Source of the DNA: Calliopsis andreniformis
Taxonomy: Eukaryota; Arthropoda; Insecta; Hymenoptera; Andrenidae
Direction: 5' to 3'
Assembly: GCF_051401765.1 (NCBI RefSeq)
Contig: NW_027480565.1
Location: 434,001-498,000, forward strand
DNA length: 64,000 bases
Both the position numbers and the translations under genes were made by a program. Positions 23,148-37,205 of the stretch are shown here, piece after piece. Positions within the stretch are counted from its first letter, which is position 1. Each line of letters begins with the position of its first letter. Below the pieces are notes generated by a model, which saw nothing but the letters and a program-made list of their open reading frames with translations, was not told the origin of the DNA and did no database searches.

Positions 23148-26100
23148 GGATCTAACGTTCTCGTTTCGTACCGACGACTTCCGGTGCCGTAGCGAGACGA
23201 ACGCTCCATGATTCTCGATTATCTCGACACAGGTAAGAGAAATAGGAAAACAAGTGTATGGTTTTAGAGAGCCACGAGCACCAGGAATAAGGATCTACCG
23301 TTGTCCCTTCGTTCCGTCGACATTCGGTTCCGGAGCGACACGAACGGGGACTTAGAATTTTTTCGCTCGGGTTCCGGAGCGACACGAACGGGGACTTAGA
23401 ATTGTTTCGCTCGGGCTCCGGAGCGACACGAACGGGGACTTAGAATATTTTCGCTCGGACTCCGGAGCGACACGATCGCTCCGATATGCAACGTTCTCTC
23501 GGTCCACGGGCATCAGAGAGCAAAACAGCCTAATAGTTTTAGAGTGCCTCAACGATCAGGAATATGGATCTAACGTTCTCGTTTCGAACCGACGACTTTC
23601 GGTTCCGGAGCGACACCAACGCTCCATGATTCTCGATTATCTCGACACAGGTAAGAGACAGAGGACAGCAAGTGTATGGTTTTAGAGAGCCACGAGCACC
23701 AGGAATAAGGACCTACCGTTGTCCCTTCGTTCCGTCGACATTCGGTTCTGGAGCGACACGAACGGGGACTTAGAATTTTTTCGCTCGGGCTCCGGAGCGA
23801 CACGATCGCTCCGATATTCTACGTTCTCTCGGTCCACGGGCATCAGAGAGCAAAACAGCCTAATAGTTTTGGAGTGCCTCACCGATCAGGAATATGGATC
23901 TAACGTTCTCGTTTCGTACCGACGACTTTCGGTGCCGGCGCGACACGAACGCTCCATGATTCTCGATTATCTCGACACAGGTAAGAGACAGAGGACAACA
24001 AGTGTATGGTTTTAGAGAGCCACGAGCACCAGGAATAAGGATCTACCATTGTCCCTTCGTTCCGTCGACATTCGGTTCCGGAGCGACACGAACGGGGACT
24101 TAGAACTTTTTCGCTCGGGCTCCGGAGCGACACGATCGCTGCGATATTCTACGTTCTCTCGGTCCACGGGCATCAGAGAGCAAAACAGCCTAATAGTTTT
24201 AGAGTGCCTCAACGATCAGGAATATGGATCTAACGTTCTCGTTTCGTACCGACGACTTTCGGTGCCGGCGCGACACGAACGCTACATGATTCTCGATTAT
24301 CTCGACACAGGTAAGAGACAGAGGTCAACAAGTGTATGGTTTTAGAGAGCCACGAGCACCAGAAATAAGGATCTACCGTTGTCCCTTCGTTCCGGCGACA
24401 TTCGGTTCCGGAGCGACACGAACGGTGACTTAGAATTTTTTCGCTCGGGCTCCGGAGCGACACGAACGGGGACTTAGAATATTTTCGCTCGGACTCCGGA
24501 GCGACACGATCGCTCCGATATGCTACGTTCTCTCGGTCCACGGGCATCAGAGAGCAAAACAGCCTAATAGATTTAGAGTGCCTCAACGATCAGGAATATG
24601 GATCTAACGTTCTTGTTTCGAACCGACGACTTTCGCTTCCGGAGCGACACGAACGCTCCATGATTCTCGATTATCTCGACATAGGTAAGAGACAGAGGAC
24701 AACAAGTGTATGGTTTTAGAGAGCCACGAGCACCAGGAATAAGGACCTACCGTTGTCCCTTCGTTCCGTCGACATTCGGTTCCGGAGCGACACGAACGGG
24801 GACTTAGAATTTTTTCGCTCGGGCTCCGGAGCGACACGATCGCTCCGATATTCTACGTTCTCTCGGTCCACGGGCATCAGAGAGCAAAACAGCCTAATAG
24901 TTTTAGAGTGCCTGAACGATCAGGAATATGGATCTAACGTTCTCGTTTCGTACCGACGACTTTCGGTGCCGTAGCGAGACGACCGCTCCATGATTCTCGA
25001 TTATCTCGACACAGGTAAGAGAAATAGGAAAACAAGTGTATGGTTTTATAGAGCCACCAGCACCAGGAATAAGGATCTACCGTTGTCCCTTCGCTCCGTC
25101 GACATTCGGTTCCGGAGCGACACGAACGGGGACTTAGAATTTTTTCGCTCGGGCTCCGGAGCGACACGAACGGGGACTTCGAATTGTTTCGCTCGGACTC
25201 CGGAGCGACACGATCGCACCGATATTCTACGTTCTCTCGGTCCACGGGAATCAGAGAGCAAAACAGCCTAATAGTTTTAGAGTGCCTCAACGATCTGGAA
25301 TATGGATCTAACGTTCTCGTTTCGTACCGACGACTTTCGGTGCCGGAGCGACACGAACGCTCCATGATTCTCGATTATCTCGACACAGGTAAGAGACAGA
25401 GGACAACAAGTGTATGGTTTTATAGAGCCACGAGCACCAGGAATAAGGACCTAGCGTTGTCCCTTCGTTCCGTCGACATTCGGTTCCGGAGCGACACGAA
25501 CGGGGACTTAGAATATTTTCGCTCGGACTCCAGAGTGACACGATCGCTCCGATATGCTACGTTCTCTCGGTCCACGGGCATCAGAGAGCAAAACAGCATA
25601 ATAGTCTTAGAGTGCCTCAACGATCAGGAATATGGATCTAACGTTCTCGTTTCGAACCGACGACTTTCGGTTCCGGAGCGACACGAAGGCTCCATGATTC
25701 TCGATTATCTCGACACAGGTAAGAGACATAGGACAACAAGTGTATGGTTTTAGAGAGCCACGAGCACCAGGAATAAGGATCTACCGTTGTCCCTTCGTTC
25801 CGGCGACATTCGGTTCCGGAGCGACACGAACGGTAACTTAGAATTTTTTCGCTCGGGCTCCGGAGCGACACGAACGGGGACTTAGAATATTTTCGCTCGG
25901 ACTCCGGAGCGACACGATCGCTCCGGTATGCTACGTTCTCTCGGTCCACGGGCATCAGAGAGCAAAACAGCCTAATAGATTTAGAGTGCCTCAACGATCA
26001 GGAATATGGATCTAACGTTCTTGTTTCAAACGGACGACTTTCGGTTCCGGAGCGACACGAACGCTCCATGATTCTCGATTATCTCGACACAGGTAAGAGA

Positions 26101-26997
26101 CAGAGGACAACAAGTGTATGGTTTTAGAGAGCCACGAGCACCAGGAATAAGGATCTACCGTTGTCCCTTCGTTCCGTCGACATTCGGTTCCGGAGCGACA
26201 CGAACGGGGACTTAGAACTTTTTCGCTCGGGCTCCGGAGCGACACGATCGCTGCGATATGCAACGTTCTCTCGGTCCACGGGCATCAGAGAGCAAAACAG
26301 CCTAATAGTTTTGGAGTGCCTCAACGATCAGGAATATGGATCTAACGTTCTCGTTTCGTACCGACGACTTTCGGTGCCGGAGCGACACGAACGCTCCATG
26401 ATTCTCGATTATCTCGACACAGGTAAGAGACATAGGACAACAAGTGTATGGTTTTAGAGAGCCACGAGCACCAGGAATAAGGATCTACCGTTGTCCCTTC
26501 GTTCCGGCGACATTCGGTTCCGGAGCGACACGAACGGTGACTTAGAACTTTTTCGCTCGGGCTCCGGAGCGACACGATCGCTGCGATATTCTACGTTCTC
26601 TCGGTCCACGGGCATCAGAGAGCAAAACAGCCTAATAGTTTTAGAGTGCCTCAACGATCAGGAATATGGATCTAACGTTCTCGTTTCGTACCGACGACTT
26701 TCGGTGCCGGCGCGACACGAACGCTCCATGATTCTCGATTATCTCGACACAGGTAAGAGACAGAGGACAACAAGTGTATGGTTTTAGAGAGCTACGAGCA
26801 CCAGGAATAAGGACCTACCGTTGTCCCTTCGTTCCGTCGACATTCGGTTCCGGAGGGACACGAACGGGGACTTGGAATTTTTTCGCTCGGGCTCCGGAGC
26901 GACACGATCGCTCCGATATTCTACGTTCTCTCGGTCCACGGGCATCAGAGAGCAAAACAGCCTAATAGTTTTAGAGTGCCTGAACGATCAGGAATAT
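23148..26997. repeat. Higher-order unit U2 (3850 bp, 11 monomers)
   Basis: The lengths are 418, 330, 330, 374, 330, 374, 330, 374, 330, 330 and 330. It follows the plan of U1 but has an extra monomer, and near its start it shares the TTCGGTTCTGGAGCG variant (23748) with U0 (17360). It is a recombinant of U0-like and U1-like order. Confidence 0.82.
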
Positions 26998-29900
26998 GGA
27001 TCTAACGTTCTCGTTTCGTACCGACGACTTCCGGTGCCGTAGCGAGACGAACGCTCCATGATTCTCGATTATCTCGACACAGGTAAGAGAAATAGGAAAA
27101 CAAGTGTATGGTTTTAGAGAGCCACGAGCACCAGGAATAAGGATCTACCGTTGTCCCTTCGTTCCGTCGACATTCGGTTCCGGAGCGACACGAACGGGGA
27201 CTTAGAATTTTTTCGCTCGGGTTCCGGAGCGACACGAACGGGGACTTAGAATTGTTTCGCTCGGGCTCCGGAGCGACACGAACGGGGACTTAGAATATTT
27301 TCGCTCGGACTCCGGAGCGACACGATCGCACCGATATTCTACGTTCTCTCGGTCCACGGGCATCAGAGAGCAAAACAGCCTAATAGTTTTGGAGTGCCTC
27401 AAAGATCAGGAATATGGATCTAACGTTCTCGTTTCGTACCGACGACTTTCGGTGCCGGCGCGACACGAACGCTCCATGATTCTCGATTATCTCGACACAG
27501 GTAAGAGACAGAGGACAACAAGTGTATGGTTTTAGAGAGCCACGAGCACCAGGAATAAGGATCTACCATTGTCCCTTCGTTCCGTCGACATTCGGTTCCG
27601 GAGCGACACGAACGGGGACTTAGAACTTTTTCGCTCGGGCTCCGGAGCGACACGATCGCTGCGATATTCTACGTTCTCTCGGTCCACGGGCATCAGAGAG
27701 CAAAACAGCCTAATAGTTTTGGAGTGCCTCAACGATCAGGAATATGGATCTAACGTTCTCGTTTCGTACCGACGACTTTCGGTGCCGGCGCGACACGAAC
27801 GCTACATGATTCTCGATTATCTCGACACAGGTAAGAGACAGAGGTCAACAAGTGTATGGTTTTAGAGAGCCACGAGCACCAGAAATAAGGATCTACCGTT
27901 GTCCCTTCGTTCCGGCGACATTCGGTTCCGGAGCGACACGAACGGTGACTTAGAATTTTTTCGCTCGGGCTCCGGAGCGACACGAACGGGGACTTAGAAT
28001 ATTTTCGCTCGGACTCCGGAGCGACACGATCGCTCCGATATGCTACGTTCTCTCGGTCCACGGGCATCAGAGAGCAAAACAGCCTAATAGATTTAGAGTG
28101 CCTCAACGATCAGGAATATGGATCTAACGTTCTTGTTTCGAACCGACGACTTTCGGTTCCGGAGCGACACGAACGCTCCATGATTCTCGATTATCTCGAC
28201 ATAGGTAAGAGACAGAGGACAACAAGTGTATGGTTTTAGAGAGCCACGAGCACCAGGAATAAGGACCTACCGTTGTCCCTTCGTTCCGTCGACATTCGGT
28301 TCCGGAGCGACACGAACGGGGACTTAGAATTTTTTCGCTCGGGCTCCGGAGCGACACGATCGCTCCGATATTCTACGTTCTCTCGGTCCACGGGCATCAG
28401 AGAGCAAAACAGCCTAATAGTTTTAGAGTGCCTGAACGATCAGGAATATGGATCTAACGTTCTCGTTTCGTACCGACGACTTTCGGTGCCGTAGCGAGAC
28501 GACCGCTCCATGATTCTCGATTATCTCGACACAGGTAAGAGAAATAGGAAAACAAGTGTATGGTTTTATAGAGCCACCAGCACCAGGAATAAGGATCTAC
28601 CGTTGTCCCTTCGCTCCGTCGACATTCGGTTCCGGAGCGACACGAACGGGGACTTAGAATTTTTTCGCTCGGGCTCCGGAGCGACACGAACGGGGACTTC
28701 GAATTGTTTCGCTCGGACTCCGGAGCGACACGATCGCACCGATATTCTACGTTCTCTCGGTCCACGGGAATCAGAGAGCAAAACAGCCTAATAGTTTTAG
28801 AGTGCCTCAACGATCTGGAATATGGATCTAACGTTCTCGTTTCGTACCGACGACTTTCGGTGCCGGAGCGACACGAACGCTCCATGATTCTCGATTATCT
28901 CGACACAGGTAAGAGACAGAGGACAACAAGTGTATGGTTTTATAGAGCCACGAGCACCAGGAATAAGGACCTACCGTTGTCCCTTCGTTCCGTCGACATT
29001 CGGTTCCGGAGCGACACGAACGGGGACTTAGAATATTTTCGCTCGGACTCCAGAGTGACACGATCGCTCCGATATGCTACGTTCTCTCGGTCCACGGGCA
29101 TCAGAGAGCAAAACAGCATAATAGTCTTAGAGTGCCTCAACGATCAGGAATATGGATCTAACGTTCTCGTTTCGAACCGACGACTTTCGGTTCCGGAGCG
29201 ACACAAAGGCTCCATGATTCTCGATTATCTCGACACAGGTAAGAGACATAGGACAACAAGTGTATGGTTTTAGAGAGCCACGAGCACCAGGAATAAGGAT
29301 CTACCGTTGTCCCTTCGTTCCGGCGACATTCGGTTCCGGAGCGACACGAACGGTAACTTAGAATTTTTTCGCTCGGGCTCCGGAGCGACACGAACGGGGA
29401 CTTAGAAGATTTTCGCTCGGACTCCGGAGCGACACGATCGCTCCGGTATGCTACGTTCTCTCGGTCCACGGGCATCAGAGAGCAAAACAGCCTAATAGAT
29501 TTAGAGTGCCTCAACGATCAGGAATATGGATCTAACGTTCTTGTTTCAAACGGACGACTTTCGGTTCCGGAGCGACACGAACGCTCCATGATTCTCGATT
29601 ATCTCGACACAGGTAAGAGACAGAGGACAACAAGTGTATGGTTTTAGAGAGCCACGAGCACCAGGAATAAGGATCTACCGTTGTCCCTTCGTTCCGTCGA
29701 CATTCGGTTCCGGAGCGACACGAACGGGGACTTAGAACTTTTTCGCTCGGGCTCCGGAGCGACACGATCGCTGCGATATGCAACGTTCTCTCGGTCCACG
29801 GGCATCAGAGAGCAAAACAGCCTAATAGTTTTGGAGTGCCTCAACGATCAGGAATATGGATCTAACGTTCTCGTTTCGTACCGACGACTTTCGGTGCCGG

Positions 29901-30561
29901 AGCGACACGAACGCTCCATGATTCTCGATTATCTCGACACAGGTAAGAGACATAGGACAACAAGTGTATGGTTTTAGAGAGCCACGAGCACCAGGAATAA
30001 GGATCTACCGTTGTCCCTTCGTTCCGGCGACATTCGGTTCCGGAGCGACACGAACGGTGACTTAGAATTTTTTCGCTCGGGCTCCGGAGCGACACGAACG
30101 GGGACTTAGAATATTTTCGCTCGGACTCCGGAGCGACACGATCGCTCCGATATGCTACGTTCTCTCGGTCCACGGGCATCAGAGAGCAAAACAGCCTAAT
30201 ATATTTAGAGTGCCTCAACGATCAGGAATATGGATCTAACGTTCTTGTTTCGAACCGACGACTTTCGGTTCCGGAACGACACGAACGCTCCATGATTCTC
30301 GATTATCTCGACACAGGTAAGAGACAGAGGACAACAAGTGTATGGTTTTAGAGAGCTACGAGCACCAGGAATAAGGACCTACCGTTGTCCCTTCGTTCCG
30401 TCGACATTCGGTTCCGGAGGGACACGAACGGGGACTTGGAATTTTTTCGCTCGGGCTCCGGAGCGACACGATCGCTCCGATATTCTACGTTCTCTCGGTC
30501 CACGGGCATCAGAGAGCAAAACAGCCTAATAGTTTTAGAGTGCCTGAACGATCAGGAATAT
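26998..30561. repeat. Higher-order unit U3 (3564 bp, 10 monomers)
   Basis: The length pattern is identical to U1 and the sequence is nearly identical to it. Differences I saw are single bases, for example GACACGATCGC at 27651 against GACACGTTCGC at 20237, and AAGATTTTCG at 29407 against AATATTTTCG. This is a recently copied unit. Confidence 0.85.
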
Positions 30562-33500
30562 GGATCTAACGTTCTCGTTTCGTACCGACGACTTCCGGTG
30601 CCGTAGCGAGACGAACGCTCCATGATTCTCGATTATCTCGACACAGGTAAGAGAAATAGGAAAACAAGTGTATGGTTTTAGAGAGCCACGAGCACCAGGA
30701 ATAAGGATCTACCGTTGTCCCTTCGTTCCGTCGACATTCGGTTCCGGAGCGACACGAACGGGGACTTAGAATTTTTTCGCTCGGGTTCCGGAGCGACACG
30801 AACGGGGACTTAGAATTGTTTCGCTCGGGCTCCGGAGCGACACGAACGGGGACTTAGAATATTTTCGCTCGGACTCCGGAGCGACACGATCGCACCGATA
30901 TTCTACGTTCTCTCGGTCCACGGGCATCAGAGAGCAAAACAGCCTAATAGTTTTGGAGTGCCTCAAAGATCAGGAATATGGATCTAACGTTCTCGTTTCG
31001 TACCGACGACTTTCGGTGCCGGCGCGACACGAACGCTACATGATTCTCGATTATCTCGACACAGGTAAGAGACAGAGGTCAACAAGTGTATGGTTTTAGA
31101 GAGCCACGAGCACCAGAAATAAGGATCTACCGTTGTCCCTTCGTTCCGGCGACATTCGGTTCCGGAGCGACACGAACGGTGACTTAGAATTTTTTCGCTC
31201 GGGCTCCGGAGCGACACGAACGGGGACTTAGAATATTTTCGCTCGGACTCCGGAGCGACACGATCGCTCCGATATGCAACGTTCTCTCGGTCCACGGGCA
31301 TCAGAGTGCAAAACAGCCTAATAGTTTTAGAGTGCCTCAACGATCAGGAATATGGATCTAACGTTCTCGGTTCGAACCGACGACTTTCGGTTCCGGAGCG
31401 ACACCAACGCTCCATGATTCTCGATTATCTCGACACAGGTAAGAGACAGAGGACAGCAAGTGTATGGTTTTAGAGAGCCACGAGCACCAGGAATAGGGAC
31501 CTACCGTTGTCCCTTCGTTCCGTCGACATTCGGTTCTGGAGCGACACGAACGGGGACTTAGAATTTTTTCGCTCGGGCTCCGGAGCGACACGATCGCTCC
31601 GATATTATACGTTCTCTCGGTCCACGGGCATCAGAGAGCAAAACAGCCTAATAGTTTTAGAGTGCCTCAACGATCAGGAATATGGATATAACGTTCTCGT
31701 TTCGTACCGACGACTTTCGGTGCCGGCGCGACACGAACGCTCCATGATTCTCGATTATCTCGACACAGGTAAGAGACAGAGGACAACAAGTGTATGGTTT
31801 TAGAGAGCCACGAGCACCAGGAATAAGGATCTACCGTTGTCCCTTCGTTCCGGCGACATTCGGTTCCGGAGCGACACGAACGGTGACTTAGAATTTTTTC
31901 GCTCGGGCTCCGGAGCGACACGAACGGGGACTTAGAATATTTTCGCTCGGACTCCAGAGCGACACGTTCGCACCGATATTCTACGTTCTCTCGGTCCACG
32001 GGCATCAGAGAGCAAAACAGCCTAATAGATTTAGAGTGCCTCAACGATCAGGAATATGGATCTAACGTTCTTGTTTCGAACCGACGACTTTCGGTTCCGG
32101 AGCGACACGAACGCTCCATGATTCTCGATTATCTCGACACAGGTAAGAGACAGAGGACAACAAGTGTATGGTTTTAGAGAGCCACGAGCACCAGGAATAA
32201 GGATCTACCATTGTCCCTTCGTTCCGTCGACATTCGGTTCCGGAGCGACACGAACGGGGACTTAGAACTTTTTCGCTCGGGCTCCGGAGCGACACGATCG
32301 CTGCGATATTCTACGTTCTCTCGGTCCACGGGCATCAGAGAGCAAAACAGCCTAATAGTTTTAGAGTGCCTCAACGATCAGGAATATGGATCTAACGTTC
32401 TCGTTTCGTACCGACGACTTTCGGTGCCGGCGCGACACGAACGCTACATGATTCTCGATTATCTCGACACAGGTAAGAGACAGAGGTCAACAAGTGTATG
32501 GTTTTAGAGAGCCACGAGCACCAGAAATAAGGATCTACCGTTGTCCCTTCGCTCCGTCGACATTCGGTTCCGGAGCGACACGAACGGGGACTTAGAATTT
32601 TTTCGCTCGGGCTCCGGAGCGACACGAACGGGGACTTCGAATTGTTTCGCTCGGACTCCGGAGCGACACGATCGCACCGATATTCTACGTTCTCTCGGTC
32701 CACGGGAATCAGAGAGCAAAACAGCCTAATAGTTTTAGAGTGCCTCAACGATCTGGAATATGGATCTAACGTTCTCGTTTCGTACCGACGACTTTCGGTG
32801 CCGGAGCGACACGAACGCTCCATGATTCTCGATTATCTCGACACAGGTAAGAGACAGAGGACAACAAGTGTATGGTTTTATAGAGCCACGAGCACCAGGA
32901 ATAAGGACCTACCGTTGTCCCTTCGTTCCAGCGACATTCGGTTCCGGAGCGACACGAACGGGGACTTAGAATTTTTTCGCTCGGGCTCCGGAGCGACACG
33001 ATCGCTCCGATATTCTACGTTCTCTCGGTCCACGGGCATCAGAGAGCAAAACAGCCTAATAGTTTTAGAGTGCCTCAACGATCAGGAATATGGATCTAAC
33101 GTTCTCGTTTCGTACCGACGACTTTCGGTGCCGGAGCGACACGACCGCTCCATGATTCTCGATTATCTCGACACAGGTAAGAGACATAGGACAACAAGTG
33201 TATGGTTTTAGAGAGCCACGAGCACCAGGAATAAGGATCTACCATTGTCCCTTCGTTCCGGCGACATTCGGTTCCGGAGCGACACGAACGGTGACTTAGA
33301 ATTTTTTCGCTCGGTCTCCGGAGCGACACGAACGGGGACTTAGAATATTTTCGCTCGGACTCCGGAGCGACACGATCGCTCCGGTATGCTACGTTCTCTC
33401 GGTCCACGGGCATCAGAGAGCAAAACAGCCTAATAGATTTAGAGTGCCTCAACGATCAGGAATATGGATCTAACGTTCTTGTTTCAAACGGACGACTTTC

Positions 33501-33795
33501 GGTTCCGGAGCGACACGAACGCTCCATGATTCTCGATTATCTCGACACAGGTAAGAGACAGAGGACAACAAGTGTATGGTTTTAGAGAGCCACGAGCACC
33601 AGGAATAAGGATCTACCGTTGTCCCTTCGTTCCGTCGACATTCGGTTCCGGAGCGACACGAACGGGGACTTAGAACTTTTTCGCTCGGGCTCCGGAGCGA
33701 CACGATCGCTGCGATATTCTACGTTCTCTCGGTCCACGGGCATCAGAGAGCAAAACAGCCTAATAGTTTTGGAGTGCCTCAACGATCAGGAATAT
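30562..33795. repeat. Diverged higher-order unit U4 (3234 bp, 9 monomers)
   Basis: The lengths are 418, 374, 330, 374, 330, 374, 330, 374 and 330. It starts with the same marker monomer as U1-U3, then departs by taking monomers resembling 11796-12499 and 17186. The periodic zone ends here. Confidence 0.75.
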
Positions 33796-35247
33796 GGATC
33801 TAACGTTCTCGTTTCGTACCGACGACTTTCGGTGCCGGCGCGACACGAACGCTACATGATTCTCGATTATCTCGACACAGGTAAGAGACAGAGGTCAACA
33901 AGTGTATGGTTTTAGAGAGCCACGAGCACCAGGAATAAGGATCTACCGTTGTCCCTTCGTTCCGTCGACATTCGGTTCCGGAGCGACACGAACGGAGACT
34001 TAGAATTTTTTCGCTCGGGTTCCGGAGCGACACGAACGGGGACTTAGAATTGTTTCGCTCGGGCTCCGGAGCGACACGAACGGGCAATTAGAATATTTTC
34101 GCTCGGACTCCGGAGCGACACGATCGCACCGATATTCTACGTTCTCTCGGTCCACGGGCATCAGAGAGCAAAACAGCCTAATAGTTTTAGAGTGCCTCAA
34201 CGATCAGGAACACGGATCTAACGTTCTCGTTTCGTACTGACGACTTTCGGTGCCGGCGCGACACGAACGCTCAATGATTCTCGATTATCTCGACACAGAT
34301 AAGAGACATAGGACAACAAGTGCATGGTTTTAGAGAGCCACGAGCACCAGGAATAAGGATCTACCGTCGTCCCTTCGTTCCGTCGACATTCGGTTCCGGA
34401 GCGACACGAACGGTGACTTAGAATATTTTCGCTCGGACTCCGGAGCGACACGATCGCTCCGATATGCAACGTTCTCTCGGTCCACGGGCATCAGAGAGTA
34501 AAACAGCCTAATAGTTTTAGAGTGCCTCAACGATCAGGAATAAGGATCTAACGTTCTCGTTTCGAACCGACGACTTTCGGTTCCGGAGCGACACGAAGGC
34601 TCCATGATTCTCGATTATCTCAACACAGGTATGAGACAGAGGACAACAAGTGTATGGTTTTATAGAGCCACCAGCACCAGGAATAAGGATCTACCGTTGT
34701 CCCTTCGCTCCGTCGACATTCGGTTCCGGAGCGACACGAACGGGGACTTAGAATTTTTTCGCTCGGGCTCCGGAGCGACACGAACGGGGACTTCGAATTG
34801 TTTCGCTCGGACTCCGGAGCTACACGATCGCTCCGATATGCTACGTTCTCTCGGTCCACGGGCATCAGAGAGCAAAACAGCCTAATAGTCTTAGAGTGCC
34901 TCAACGATCAGGAATATGGATCTAACGTTCTCGTTTCGAACCGACGACTTTCGGTTCCGGAGCGACACGAAGGCTCCATGATTCTCGATTGTCTCGACAC
35001 AGGTAAGAGACAGAGGACAACAAGTCTATGGTTTTAGAGAGCCACGAGCACCAGGAATAAGGATCTACCGTTGTCCCTTCGTTCCGTCGACATTCGGTTC
35101 CGGAGCGACACGAACGGGGACTTAGAATATTTTCGCTCGGACTCCGGAGCGACACGATCGCTCCGATATGCAACGTTCTCACGGTCCACGGGCATCAGAG
35201 AGCAAAACAGCCTAATAGTTTTAGAGTTCCTCAACGATCGGGAATAT
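33796..35247. repeat. Last run of the proximal subfamily pattern
   Basis: The monomers at 33796 (418), 34214 (330), 34544 (374) and 34918 (330) resemble the 13204-14611 region, including GAACACGGATC (34208; compare 13616) and CTCAACACAGGTATGAGAC (34619). After this point the AAGC subfamily first appears, at 35248. Confidence 0.75.
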
Positions 35248-37205
35248 GGATCTAACGTTCTCGTTTCGAAGCGACGACTTTCGGTTCCGGAGCGACACGA
35301 AGGCTCCATGATTCTCGATTATTTCGACACAGGTAAGAGACAGAGGACAACAACTGTATGGTTTTAGAGAGCCACGAGCACCAGGAATAAGGATCTACCG
35401 TTGTCCCTTCGTTCCGTCGACATTCGGTTCCGGAGCGACACGAACGGGGACTTAGAATATTTTCGCTCGGACTCCGGAGCGACACGATCGCTCCGATATG
35501 CGACGTTCTCTCGGTCCACGGGCATCAGAGAGCAAAACAGCCTAATAGTTTTAGAGTTCCTCAACGATCAGGAATATGGATATAACGTTCTCGTTTCGAA
35601 GCGACGACTTTCGGTTCCGGAGCGACACGAACGCTCCAGGATTCTCGATTATCTCGACAGAGGTAAGAGACAGAGGACCTCAAGTGTATGGTTTTAGAGA
35701 GCCACGAGCACTAGGAATAAGGATCTACCGTTGTCCCTTCGTTCCGTCGACATTCGGTTCCGGAGCGACACGAACGGGGACTTAGAATTTTTTCGCTCGG
35801 GCTCCGGAGCGACACGAACGGGGACTTAGAATTTTTTCGCTCGGGCTCCGGAGCGACACGAACGGGGACTTAGAATTTTTTCGCTCGGGCTCCGAAGCGA
35901 CACGAACGGGGACTTAGAATAATTTCGCTCGGACTCCGGAGCGACACGACCGCTCCGATATGCAACGTTCTCTCGGTCCACGGGCATCAGAGAGCAAAAC
36001 AGCCTAATAGTTTTAGAGCGCCTCAACGATCAGGAATGTGGATCTAACGTTCTTGTTTCGAACCGACGACTTTCGGTTCCGGAGCGACACGAACGCTCCA
36101 TGATTCTCGATTATCTCGACACAGGTAAGAGACAGAGGACAATAAGTGTATGGTTTTAGAGAGCCACGAGCACCAGGAATAAGGATCTGCCGTTGTCCCT
36201 TCGTTCCAGCGACATTCGGTTCCGGAGCGACACGAACGGGGACTTAGAATATTTTCGCTCGGACTCCGGAGCTACACGATCGCTCCGATATGCTACGTTC
36301 TCTCGGTCCACGGGCATCAGAGAGCAAAACAGCCTAATAGTCTTAGAGTGCCTCAACGATCAGGAATATGGATCTAACGTTCTCGTTTCGAACCGACGAC
36401 TTTCGGTTCCGGAGCGACACGAAGGCTCCATGATTCTCGATTATCTCGACTCAGGTAAGAGATAGAGGACAACAAGTGTATGGTTTTAGAGAGCCACGAG
36501 CACCAGGAATAAGGATCTACCGTTGTCCCTTCGTTCCTTCGACATTCGGTTCCGGAGCGACACGAACGGTTACTTAGAATTTTTTCGCTCGGGCTCCGGA
36601 GCGACACGAACGTGGACTTAGAATTGTTTCGCTCGGGCTCCGGAGCGACACGAACGGGCACTTAGAATATTTTCGCTCGGACTCCGGAGCGACACGATCG
36701 CTCCGATATGCTACGTTCTCTCGGTCCACGGGCATCAGAGAGCAAAACAGCTTAATAGCTTTAGAGTGCCTCAACGATCAGGAATATGGATCTAACGTTC
36801 TCGTTTCGAACCGACGACTTTCGGTTCCGGAGCGACACGAACGCTCCATGATTCTCGATTATCTCGACACAGGTAAGAGACAGAGGACAACAAGGCTATG
36901 GTTTTAGAGAGCCACGAGCACCAGGAATAAGGATCTACCGGTGTCCCTTCGTTCCGTCGACATTCGGTTCCTGAGCGACACGAACGGGGACTTAGAATTT
37001 TTTCGCTCGGGCTCCGGAGCGACACGAACGGGGACTTAGAATTTTTTCGCTCGGGCTCCGGAGCGACACGAACGGGCACTTAGAATATTTTCGCTCGGAC
37101 TCCGGAGCGACACGATCGCTCCGATATGCTACGTTCTCTCGGTCCACGGACATCAGAGAGCAAAACAGCCTAATAGTATTAGAGCGCCTCAACGATCAGG
37201 AATGT
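35248..37205. repeat. Transition zone with the first AAGC monomers
   Basis: The monomers start at 35248, 35578 (462 bp), 36040, 36370 and 36788. Those at 35248 and 35578 have TCGAAGCG, the earliest examples in the window. Monomers with CGTGGACTT, AATTGTTTCG and CGGGCACTT elements start here (36610 on) and recur distally. Confidence 0.78.
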
